Source: Desulfobacteraceae bacterium 4572_130 (lineage in GTDB: Bacteria > Desulfobacterota > Desulfobacteria > Desulfobacterales > Desulfobacteraceae). Taken from it: a stretch of 64,000 nt of DNA. The translations under genes and the position numbers were made by a program. The notes beneath the pieces were generated by a model. It saw only the letters and a program-made list of their open reading frames with translations. It was not told the DNA's origin and did no database searches. Where the stretch lies: positions 1-64,000 of the forward strand of contig NBLN01000005.1 in NCBI GenBank assembly GCA_002084425.1, given 5' to 3'. Positions 17,661-25,165 of the stretch are shown here, in pieces (positions within the stretch are counted from its first letter, which is position 1; each line of letters begins with the position of its first letter).

Positions 17661-17766
17661 GGGTGTAAAGGTTACATATTTCAATGATAGAATTGCAATA
17701 ATAAAAGACTCAATTTATTCTTTTATTAAAGGAGATTTAATCATCAAATCAGTTGACTTTTACACC
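17661..17766. mobile_element. Small element or IS-end remnant with imperfect terminal inverted repeats (family G)
   Basis: The left end GGGTGTAAAGGTTACATATT and the right end (GACTTTTACACC on this strand) are imperfect inverted repeats about 106 bp apart. The left end with its TTT.GATGATAGA continuation recurs at 57784-57812. It looks like a MITE or the joined ends of a deleted IS; no transposase is present. Confidence 0.4.
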
Positions 17767-17835
17767 ACTGCTTTTATACAAATTTGTAATAAAATTTATA
17801 ATGATATGATATGTTTTTTTGCTAAAGCAAATTAT

Positions 17836-17847
17836 CCCCTTGTGTCA
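17836..17847. repeat. Direct repeat flanking the decayed island
   Basis: CCCCTTGTGTCA occurs here and at 16512-16523, where it forms the very start of the integrase fragment. The two copies bracket the integrase, zinc-ribbon, unknown and RhuM relics. It might mark an excision or recombination boundary, but 12 bp is short and chance or shared gene sequence is possible. Confidence 0.3.
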
Positions 17848-17870
17848 CCCTATTGTCACCCCAAACAAAT

Positions 17871-17901
17871 AAAGGTTTTCAACTAGAAGCTGAAAACCTT
17901 T
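17871..17901 (-). terminator. Hairpin downstream of tRNA-Arg
   Basis: Perfect 11-bp stem AAAGGTTTTCA (17871-17881) and TGAAAACCTTT (17891-17901) with a 9-base loop, located 9 bp after the 3' end of the minus-strand tRNA. T residues follow it only weakly (ATTTGTTT on the minus strand), so it is a probable tRNA terminator or processing hairpin. Confidence 0.65.
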
Positions 17902-17909
17902 ATTAATTA

Positions 17910-17986
17910 TGGCGCGCCCGGAGAGATTCGAACTCCCGACCCCCTGATTCGTAGTCAGATACTCTATCCAGCTGAGCCACGGGCGC
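17910..17986 (-). tRNA. tRNA-Arg(ACG)
   Basis: Full cloverleaf on the minus strand: acceptor GCGCCCG paired with CGGGCGC, D arm GCTC/GAGT-like, anticodon stem CTGA/TCAG with loop CTACGAA (anticodon ACG, to be edited to ICG), and T arm with GTTCGAATC. The CCA end is encoded (TGG at 17910-17912 on the plus strand). The tRNA lies next to integrase and RhuM relics, consistent with its use as an integration site. Confidence 0.95.
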
Positions 17987-18016
17987 ATACATTAAACAAA
18001 GCTTGTTATCTTTTTT

Positions 18017-18089
18017 CCAAATTTTAGGTTCCAAGTATTACAATATATTCTCACCATAAAATTTAAACGAAATCGAGCATTGTGCAAAC
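18017..18089 (-). repeat. Dispersed repeat, family D (copy 2, inverted)
   Basis: The reverse complement reads GTTTGCACAATGCTCGATTT ... TTTTATGGTGAGAATATATT ... GTAATACTTGGAACC then TAAAATTTGG. It aligns over about 73 bp with the copy at 57595 and over 57 bp with that at 12193. Confidence 0.75.
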
Positions 18090-18197
18090 CTTTAAATATA
18101 TATCAAAAGTTTATTACAATTTCAATAAATTTTATATTTTGAAAAAATAAAGGTTTTGATACTTTTTGTGCTGATTTACACCTAATAAATTAATTGG

Positions 18198-18223
18198 TAA
18201 GTATTAAAAACAGACTTGTCCCC
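18198..18223 (-). repeat. REP-like sequence, family F (copy 1)
   Basis: On the minus strand this reads GGGGACAAGTCTGTTTTTAA then TACTTA. It matches 23 of 26 bases of the copy at 41436-41461. The GGGG(A/T)CAAGTCTG core resembles sequences linked to REP-associated IS200-like transposases, from memory. Confidence 0.45.
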
Positions 18224-18245
18224 TGACATCTTACTCTCTCTAGCC

Positions 18246-18274
18246 TTGACAATTTAAAATTTGCATCAATTATT
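18246..18274 (+). promoter_or_regulatory. Possible htpG promoter
   Basis: A perfect TTGACA at 18246-18251 is followed after 17-18 bp by an AT-rich ATTATT/TTATTT, a weak -10. It lies about 50 bp upstream of the htpG ATG. No clear heat-shock (sigma32) -10 of the CCCCAT type is present. Confidence 0.35.
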
Positions 18275-18321
18275 TACTAATGAAAAACAAACTGTCCTAA
18301 AAATATAAATAAGGAGAAAAA

Positions 18322-20250
18322 ATGACTAGAAAAAAAGAAACACGTGAATTTAAAACTGAAGTTCAACAACTTTTGAATTTAATAATTAATTCTTTATATT
18401 CCAATAGAGAAATATTTATAAGAGAGCTTATTTCTAATGCTTCTGATGCTATTGATAAAGCAAGATTTAAGGAACAAACAGAACCTGAACTTTTTAAAGA
18501 TAATAATGATTTTCATATTAGATTAACTTTGGATCCTGATAAAAAAACATTTAAAATTTCAGATAATGGCATTGCCATGACCTATGATGAAGTTGATGAA
18601 AATATAGGTACTATTGCAAAAAGTGGCTCTGCTGTTTTTTTAGAGGCTTTAAAAAAATCAAAGGATCAAAATGTTCTTTCCCCTGAACTTATTGGTCAGT
18701 TTGGGGTTGGTTTTTACTCTGCATTTATTGTAGCAAATAAAATTACATTAATTACAAAAGCAAGGGGACAGAAAAAAGCTGTAAAATGGGAATCTGATGG
18801 AAAAGGTTCCTATTCCATTGAAGAAACTGAAAAAGAATTACCAGGAACTGATATTACTATAGAATTAAAAGATGTTGAAGAGAGAGATCAAAATTTTACT
18901 GATGAATATACTGTGAGACATATTATAAAAAAACATTCTGACTTTGTTACTTATCCTATAATTATGAATGTTGAAAAAGATGAGCCAATTCCTGAAAATG
19001 AACAAATTAAGGATAAAGACGGCAAACCTATTGGTGATACAACCCAAAAAGTTAGAAAAGATGAAACCTTAAATTCCAGAAAAGCAATCTGGACAAAGCC
19101 TGCAAAGGAAGTTTCCAAGGAAGATTATGAAGAATTTTATAAGCATATAAGTCATAATTGGGACAAACCATTGGAACGCCTTCATAAAAAATTTGAAGGT
19201 GTTATAGAATATGATGTTCTTCTTTTTATTCCTTCCAAGGCCCCCTTTAATTTCTTCCGTACTGAGACAAAACATGGTTTGCATTTATACTGCAAACGCG
19301 TATTTATTATGGATAATTGCAAAGAACTTTTACCTGAATATCTTGGATTTATCCATGGTGTTGTTGATGCACCTGATCTAAATCTTAATGTGAGTCGTGA
19401 AATTCTTCAAGAAGATCGCATTGTAAGAAATATTAGAAAAAACATTGTAAAACAAATTTTTGCTCTTTTAGAAAATATGAATAAAGATAAATATGAAGAA
19501 TTTTATGGTGAATTTGGCCAAGCCTTAAAAGCAGGAATCCCTGTGGATTTTGAAAATAAAGACAAAATAGCGTCTTTGCTTAGATTTAAAACAACAAAAT
19601 CCAATGGTAAATATGTATCTCTTGATGAATATATTAAAAACATGGGTAATGACCAAAAAGAAATTTATTATATTACTGGGGAAAACATGAATTCACTTAT
19701 TAATAGTCCGCTTTTGGAATCCTTAAAAGAAAAAGACTATGAAGTTCTTCTTATGACAGACCCCATAGATGAATGGGTTACTCAGTCCCTGCCTGAATAT
19801 AAGGAAAAAAAGCTGAAAAGTGCTGAAAAAGGCGGGCTGGATTTAGATAAAGTTGATGATAAGAAAAAAGATGAATATTCTGCTTTATTTAATTTTATTA
19901 AAGAAAAACTTAATGATAAAATAAAAGATGTTCAAATTTCAACCAGACTCAAGGATTCTATAGCTTGTTTGTCAGGAGATGATTTTGGAATGAGTGCATA
20001 TATGGAAAAAATTCTTAAAGCTTCAGGACAAAAAACTCCAGAACAAAAACGATCCCTGGAGTTAAATATCAATCATCCTTTAATAGATAAAATAAAGAAT
20101 ATTTTTGAAACAGATACAACTAATCCTATTCTTAAAGATTACAGTGGGCTTCTTTTTGATCTTGCAGTAATAAGTGAAGGGGGAAAAATTGAAGATCCAG
20201 CACACTTTAATAAATTATTAGCTGATATGATGCTAAAATCAATTCAATAA
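18322..20250 (+). CDS. htpG: Molecular chaperone HtpG (Hsp90)
   Basis: This is a cytosolic ATP-dependent chaperone. The N-terminal GHKL ATPase has the conserved helix [15 protein letters not shown] near residues 37-51 (catalytic Glu, Mg-binding Asn), DNGIAMT near 80-86 (Asp contacting adenine) and [11 protein letters not shown] near 126-136. The middle domain follows with [16 protein letters not shown] (Arg of the ATPase loop). The C-terminal dimerisation region ends in MMLKSIQ. At 642 residues it is normal. The AAGGAG ribosome site at 18311 fixes the ATG. rimO follows after 12 bp, so they probably share a transcript. Confidence 0.97.
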   Translation: MTRKKETREFKTEVQQLLNLIINSLYSNREIFIRELISNASDAIDKARFKEQTEPELFKDNNDFHIRLTLDPDKKTFKISDNGIAMTYDEVDENIGTIAKSGSAVFLEALKKSKDQNVLSPELIGQFGVGFYSAFIVANKITLITKARGQKKAVKWESDGKGSYSIEETEKELPGTDITIELKDVEERDQNFTDEYTVRHIIKKHSDFVTYPIIMNVEKDEPIPENEQIKDKDGKPIGDTTQKVRKDETLNSRKAIWTKPAKEVSKEDYEEFYKHISHNWDKPLERLHKKFEGVIEYDVLLFIPSKAPFNFFRTETKHGLHLYCKRVFIMDNCKELLPEYLGFIHGVVDAPDLNLNVSREILQEDRIVRNIRKNIVKQIFALLENMNKDKYEEFYGEFGQALKAGIPVDFENKDKIASLLRFKTTKSNGKYVSLDEYIKNMGNDQKEIYYITGENMNSLINSPLLESLKEKDYEVLLMTDPIDEWVTQSLPEYKEKKLKSAEKGGLDLDKVDDKKKDEYSALFNFIKEKLNDKIKDVQISTRLKDSIACLSGDDFGMSAYMEKILKASGQKTPEQKRSLELNINHPLIDKIKNIFETDTTNPILKDYSGLLFDLAVISEGGKIEDPAHFNKLLADMMLKSIQ

Positions 20251-20262
20251 TTAAACATTAAT

Positions 20263-21690
20263 ATGTTAATATACCTTGAAAGCCTTGGATGTTGTCGAAA
20301 TCTTATTGACAGCGAAATAATGCTAGGAAGATTGAAAAAAAATGGTCATGAAATTTGCCATGATCCATCCAAGGCAGAAGTAATAATTGTAAATACATGT
20401 GGATTTATATCAGCAGCTTCATATGAGGCTGTTGATACAATCATTGAAATGGCTGAATATAAAAAAGCTTGTTGCAAAAAGCTTATTGTAACAGGATGTC
20501 TGCCTGAGCGTTTTAAAGATGATAATCTTGCTTTATCCCTTCCTGAAGTTGATGCTTTTCTTGGAACAGGAGCATTTCATGAAATAGTTAATGTTGTTGA
20601 AAAAAAACATGAAAATACTTTTCTTTTTTTCCCCAGCCCCTGCAAAAAAAAGTTTCCCCAAAATTCTATTCAAAGATATTTAACCCTTAATTATTCTGCT
20701 TATGTTAAAATTTCTGAGGGGTGTAACCAAAAATGTACATATTGCATAATACCAAAAATTAGAGGTATCCAGCAAAGTAAACCAGAAAATGATATTTTAT
20801 GTGAGATTCAAGACTTGATTTTAAAGGGTGTAAAAGAAATTATTCTGGTGGGAGAAAATACAACTGATTATGGAAAAGATTTGTCAAATGCCCTTGAGCT
20901 TGGAGAGCTTCTAGAACAAATTTCTAAAAAAGCAGATAAAGTTAGAAAAAAATATTTGATTTCAAAAAAAAAGTTTGATCAAAAACAAACTAATACCAAT
21001 ATAAAAAATAACACTTTAAAAACAAACATAATCTGGATAAGACTTCTTTATACCCATCCATGTTCCCTAGATTTTAAAACAATTAAAGCAATTTCAAATT
21101 TTGATAATATTTGCACATATTATGATGTGCCTATTCAACATGCAAGCTCAAGAATTTTAAAAAAAATGGGGAGAAATTATACTATTGAAGATCTTTATTC
21201 TTTGTTTGAAACAATAAGAAAAATAGATTCCAATGCAGTTTTACGAACAACTCTTATAACAGGATTTCCCGGAGAAACTGAAAAAGATTTTCAAATTCTT
21301 TTTAAATTTATTAAAGATATTAAATTTAATCATCTAGGCGTATTTACATATTCTGATTCCAATGATCTTAAATCTCATTTTTTAAAAAATCATATTTCAA
21401 AAAAAACTGGCATAAAAAGACATGATATTATCATGAAAGAACAAAGGAAAATATCCAAGGAAATTAATAAAAAATATTTAAATAAATGTTATAAAGTTCT
21501 TATTGAAAAAAAACTTGAGGATGGGATATATCTTGGAAGAACAATGTTTCAGTCTCCTGAAGTAGATGGATGTACATTTGTTTATGAGCAAAACCTTGAA
21601 ATTGGCAGTTTTACTGATGTTAAAATTACTGGTACTTATGAATATGACCTTGTTGGAGAAATTGTAAATTATTCAGAATACAAGAGTTAG
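20263..21690 (+). CDS. rimO: Ribosomal protein S12 methylthiotransferase RimO
   Basis: This radical-SAM enzyme adds a methylthio group to the conserved Asp of ribosomal protein S12. The N-terminal UPF0004 domain has cluster cysteines Cys10, Cys46 and Cys79 (SLGCCRN, NTCGF, TGCLPE). The radical-SAM triad is Cys154, Cys158 and Cys161 in GCNQKCTYCIIPKIRG. The C-terminal TRAM domain ends the protein. The SLGC-xxN-DSE opening and IIPKIRG favour RimO over MiaB and MtaB. At 475 residues it is slightly long because of a Lys/Asn-rich insertion near residues 226-250. The type III restriction operon begins only 40 bp downstream. Confidence 0.92.
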   Translation: MLIYLESLGCCRNLIDSEIMLGRLKKNGHEICHDPSKAEVIIVNTCGFISAASYEAVDTIIEMAEYKKACCKKLIVTGCLPERFKDDNLALSLPEVDAFLGTGAFHEIVNVVEKKHENTFLFFPSPCKKKFPQNSIQRYLTLNYSAYVKISEGCNQKCTYCIIPKIRGIQQSKPENDILCEIQDLILKGVKEIILVGENTTDYGKDLSNALELGELLEQISKKADKVRKKYLISKKKFDQKQTNTNIKNNTLKTNIIWIRLLYTHPCSLDFKTIKAISNFDNICTYYDVPIQHASSRILKKMGRNYTIEDLYSLFETIRKIDSNAVLRTTLITGFPGETEKDFQILFKFIKDIKFNHLGVFTYSDSNDLKSHFLKNHISKKTGIKRHDIIMKEQRKISKEINKKYLNKCYKVLIEKKLEDGIYLGRTMFQSPEVDGCTFVYEQNLEIGSFTDVKITGTYEYDLVGEIVNYSEYKS

Positions 21691-21730
21691 AATATAGTTA
21701 TACCTGAAAAAGATAAGGAACAAGGAAAAT

Positions 21731-23716
21731 ATGGATGGCAAAAGTCTGACACCGCAGGAAATAAAACTACAACAGTTAAAAAAAATATTACCTGAAGCAT
21801 TTGTCGAAGGAAAAATTGATTGGGAAAAATTGAAAGCCACTTTGAGTGAAGATATAAATTTTTTAAATGAAAGATATGTATTGAATTGGGCAGGGAAAAG
21901 TGAAGCCTTTAAGGTATTGCAAACACCAACTACAAAAACACTTGTGCCAGATAAAAAAGAATCTGTAAATTTTAACGAAACCGAGCATATTTTTATTGAA
22001 GGCGAAAATTTGGAAGTGCTCAAAGTACTTCAAAAATCATACTTTGGAAAAGTAAAAATGATTTACATTGACCCGCCTTATAATACAGGAAACGATTCTT
22101 TTATTTATTCTGATAAATTTTCTGAAACAAGAGCTGAATACGAAAAACGAGTTGGCGATAAAGATGAAAATGGCTATTTAACCAAAGATGGATTTTTTAA
22201 GAAAAATAGCAAAGAAAACGGACAATACCACAGTAACTGGTTAAATATGATGTACCCGCGTATGTTTCTGGCTAAAAACCTTTTAAAACAAGACGGTGTT
22301 ATATTTGTTTCGATTGATGATAATGAAGTGCATAATTTTCGTTTATTAATGAATGAAGTTTTTGGGGAGGAGAATTTTGTTGCTGAAATTCCTTGGCAAG
22401 CAAGACAATCAATTCAAAACGATATTGATATTAGCAGTAGCCACGAGTATATTTTAGTTTATGCAAAGGTTAGAAGACAAACAAACAGAAGATTAAAAGA
22501 AACCAACAAGGCTGTTTGGTACAAAGAAAAATCATTTGCTTGCTTTCCTTTGCCATTAAACAAATCAAAATTTAGTAATCCTGATAATGATATTAGAGGA
22601 CTATGGAAAGCTGATCCATTCGATGCCCCCAATATTAGACCTAATTTGACTTATTCAATTAAAAATCCTAATACCGACGAATCATATTTACCACCTTATG
22701 GTAGATGTTGGCGAATGTCAGAGAAAGATTATCAAAAATTATTAACAGATAATAGAATAGTTTTTGGTAAAACAGGAAAAAGCAAACCGCAATTGAAAGT
22801 ATTTTATGAAGAGAAAAAAAAATTTGGTAGTACTTCCAATACATGGTTTGATGGCAATAAATATGGAACAGCGACAAAAGGTACTAAACAAATTCAAAAA
22901 CTGTTCAAAAATTCGCCGTTTGATACACCAAAACCTATAGAGTTAATAAAACACTTATTGATTTTATCGACAAAGAGTAACGACATATCCCTTGACTTCT
23001 TTTCTGGCTCTGCCACAACAGCCCACGCAGTAATGCAACTAAACGCAGAAGACGGAGGCAATCGCAAATGTATATCCGTTCAACTCCCCGAACTTTGCGA
23101 CGAAAAAAGCGAAGCCCACAAAGCAGGTTATAAAACCATAGCAGATATTGCCAAAGAACGCATACGCAGAGCAGGTAAAAAAATACAAGAAGAAATCAAC
23201 GACAAGATTAAAACCAAGAGAAAAGAGATAAAAGAACTTGAAAGCCAATTGTATATTGACGGTAAAGAAGAAAAAATTAAAAACCTAAAAGCAGAAATTG
23301 AAAAACTCAAACAGCAAGACTTAGGCTTTAAAGTTTTAAAACTGTCCGACAGCAACTTCAAACAATGGCAACAAATAAAAGGTAATGATGCTTTAAGCTT
23401 GGAAAAACAGATGGACCTATTTATTGACCCTGTTTCTGAAAACGCCACTATTGAAAATATGGTTTACGAACTTTTGCTAAAAAGCGGTAAAGACTTAAAC
23501 AGCAAATTGAAATACAAAGACAATTACTACTCTGTAAATGACAATGAATTGATTTTGATGCTTGAAAAAGCAACACAGGAAATTGTTGATGCTCTTATCA
23601 AAGGAAAACCACAAAAAGTAATTGCACTTGATAGATTATTCAAAGGCAACGACCAACTCAAAACAAATACTTCTTTTCAAATGAAAGATGTCAAGATTGA
23701 ATTTAAAACAATATAA
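21731..23716 (+). CDS. Type III restriction-modification DNA methyltransferase (Mod)
   Basis: This is the recognition and N6-adenine methylation subunit of a type III system. Catalytic motif IV DPPYNTGND begins at residue 114 and precedes the SAM-binding motif I LDFFSGSATTAHAV at about 421-434, the beta-class order. The variable stretch between them (about 200-400) is the target-recognition region. The C-terminal part has a charged coiled coil (KEIKELESQLYIDGKEEKIK). At 661 residues it is a normal Mod size. Codon use looks less AT-extreme than in the neighbours, especially near 23000-23350 (GCC, GAC, CGC codons). With the insertion between rimO and ispB, this suggests lateral acquisition. The ATG follows an AAGGAACAAGG ribosome site. 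Confidence 0.93.
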   Translation: MDGKSLTPQEIKLQQLKKILPEAFVEGKIDWEKLKATLSEDINFLNERYVLNWAGKSEAFKVLQTPTTKTLVPDKKESVNFNETEHIFIEGENLEVLKVLQKSYFGKVKMIYIDPPYNTGNDSFIYSDKFSETRAEYEKRVGDKDENGYLTKDGFFKKNSKENGQYHSNWLNMMYPRMFLAKNLLKQDGVIFVSIDDNEVHNFRLLMNEVFGEENFVAEIPWQARQSIQNDIDISSSHEYILVYAKVRRQTNRRLKETNKAVWYKEKSFACFPLPLNKSKFSNPDNDIRGLWKADPFDAPNIRPNLTYSIKNPNTDESYLPPYGRCWRMSEKDYQKLLTDNRIVFGKTGKSKPQLKVFYEEKKKFGSTSNTWFDGNKYGTATKGTKQIQKLFKNSPFDTPKPIELIKHLLILSTKSNDISLDFFSGSATTAHAVMQLNAEDGGNRKCISVQLPELCDEKSEAHKAGYKTIADIAKERIRRAGKKIQEEINDKIKTKRKEIKELESQLYIDGKEEKIKNLKAEIEKLKQQDLGFKVLKLSDSNFKQWQQIKGNDALSLEKQMDLFIDPVSENATIENMVYELLLKSGKDLNSKLKYKDNYYSVNDNELILMLEKATQEIVDALIKGKPQKVIALDRLFKGNDQLKTNTSFQMKDVKIEFKTI

Positions 23717-23726
23717 AATGGAGATT

Positions 23727-24725
23727 ATGAATAAAGGCGAAATAATTTTATATAAAAATAATAATGGGAATATCAATCTTGAAGTAAATGTTCAAAATGA
23801 AACGGTTTGGCTTACACAAGAGCAAATGGCGTTATTATTTGGAAAAGGAAGAAGTACAATAACAGAACATATTATAAATGTGTATGAAGAGGGTGAGTTA
23901 GCACAAAATCGAACTTGTCGGAAATTCCGACAAGTTCGTCAGGAAGGGACAAGAAACGTAGAAAGAGAAATTGACCATTACAATCTTGATGTTATTATTT
24001 CGGTTGGTTATCGTGTAAAATCACAGCAAGGCACACAGTTTCGTATTTGGGCAACACAAAGGTTAAAAGAGCATATCATCAAAGGATTTACTTTAAATGA
24101 TGATAGATTCAAATCTGGTAATTCAATGAATTATTTTAATGAATTACAAGATAGAATTCGTGAAATACGCCTTTCGGAACGCTTTTTCTATCAAAAAATA
24201 AAGGATATTTATACCACAAGTGTTGACTATAATCCAAAAGATGAAAAGACAATTAGTTTTTTTAAGATTGTGCAGAATAAATTACTTTGGGCAATTAGCA
24301 CACAAACTGCCGCTGAATTGGTTTATCGTCGGGTAGATGCAAGCCTTCCGCTAATGGGAATGCAGTCTTTTGACAAAAAGAATACGCTGAAAATTAAAAA
24401 ATCGGATATTAGTATTGCTAAAAATTATTTGAACGAAGATGAGATAAAACTTCTCGGGCTTTTGGTTGAACAATTTCTTGCCTTTGCTGAAACAATGGCA
24501 CAGCAACATACACCAATGTATATGAAAAATTGGATTGAGCAACTAGATGTTGTTATAAAAATGAACCAAAAAGAATTGCTAAATCATGCCGGAAAAATAT
24601 CATATAAAAAAGCTTTTGAAAAATCTGCCGAAGAATATGAAAAATATAAAAATGCACAAAAGCAGATTGAAAAAGAACAAAGTTTTAAAGAGTTGGAACA
24701 AGATATAAAAAAGTTGAAAAAATGA
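23727..24725 (+). CDS. RhuM-family (virulence RhuM / Fic-operon type) protein
   Basis: This 332-residue protein (from the ATG at 23727, preceded by GGAG; upstream ATGs at 23718 and 23688 are in frame) shows the RhuM landmarks. These are a winged-helix-like N-terminus VWLTQEQMALLFGKGRSTITEHI, the HYNLDVIISVGYRVKS block, FRIWATQRLKEHIIKGF, and the distal TAAELVYRR and EQFLAFAETMAQQ helices. RhuM was named from a Salmonella pathogenicity island; its biochemical role is unknown and it often sits inside restriction operons. Here it lies between mod and res, just after mod. A 29-bp perfect palindrome is embedded in its reading frame at 23910-23938. The end overlaps the next gene by 4 bp (ATGA). Confidence 0.88.
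   Translation: MNKGEIILYKNNNGNINLEVNVQNETVWLTQEQMALLFGKGRSTITEHIINVYEEGELAQNRTCRKFRQVRQEGTRNVEREIDHYNLDVIISVGYRVKSQQGTQFRIWATQRLKEHIIKGFTLNDDRFKSGNSMNYFNELQDRIREIRLSERFFYQKIKDIYTTSVDYNPKDEKTISFFKIVQNKLLWAISTQTAAELVYRRVDASLPLMGMQSFDKKNTLKIKKSDISIAKNYLNEDEIKLLGLLVEQFLAFAETMAQQHTPMYMKNWIEQLDVVIKMNQKELLNHAGKISYKKAFEKSAEEYEKYKNAQKQIEKEQSFKELEQDIKKLKK
23910..23938. repeat. Perfect palindrome inside rhuM
   Basis: The 14-base arms CGAACTTGTCGGAA and TTCCGACAAGTTCG around one central A lie within the coding region, encoding part of TCRKFRQVRQ. It is more GC-rich than its surroundings and would form a very stable hairpin in mRNA. Confidence 0.9.
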
Positions 24726-25165
24726 GTAATTTAAATCAATTAAATGGTTTATTCAAAGATTTATCGCTAATAATTGAACAAGGTAAAAAATTAGTTGTTT
24801 CGCAGGTAAACAGCACTTTAACGCTTACTTATTGGGAAATAGGTAAACGCATTAATATTGATGTGTTACAAAACCAACGAGCAGAATACGGAAAGCAAAT
24901 TGTGGTAACAGTGGCAACACAATTGGTAGAAAAATATGGGCGGAGTTTTTCTGCTCGTAATCTTCACAGAATGATGCAGTTTGCAGAAGAATTTCCCGAT
25001 TTTAAAATAGTGACACCACTGGTGGCACAATTAAGTTGGTCACATTTTTTAATACTTTTTTCTGTGAAAAATAAAAGCGAAAGAATGTTTTATGCGAAAA
25101 AATTTGTGGAATCTTTGTGGAGCAAAAGAAAGAATGGAAATAAAAAAATTGGAAAAGGAATATGA
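24722..25165 (+). CDS. DUF1016 (YhcG-type) N-terminal domain protein, truncated
   Basis: This 147-residue protein matches the N-terminal DUF1016 domain of YhcG-type nucleases: LTYWEIGKRINIDVLQNQ, VEKYGRSFSARNLHRMMQFA, LVAQLSWSHFLILFSV. Full-length relatives have about 340 residues with a C-terminal PD-(D/E)xK nuclease domain. Here the protein stops at SLWSKRKNGNKKIGKGI, where the nuclease should begin, and res starts on an ATGA overlap. So the nuclease part has been lost, by deletion rather than a simple frameshift. Overlaps of 4 bp on both sides keep it in the operon. It may still bind partners or be a dying gene. Confidence 0.8.
   Translation: MSNLNQLNGLFKDLSLIIEQGKKLVVSQVNSTLTLTYWEIGKRINIDVLQNQRAEYGKQIVVTVATQLVEKYGRSFSARNLHRMMQFAEEFPDFKIVTPLVAQLSWSHFLILFSVKNKSERMFYAKKFVESLWSKRKNGNKKIGKGI

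Noticed and set aside
17661-17766. A complete insertion sequence
   Set aside because: Only about 106 bp between the imperfect inverted ends and no transposase frame, so at most a MITE or a deletion relic.
20263-21690. MiaB as the identity of the gene after htpG
   Set aside because: The SLGC-xxN-DSE N-terminus and IIPKIRG after the radical-SAM triad fit RimO. MiaB would show TFGCQMN and VPYTRG.
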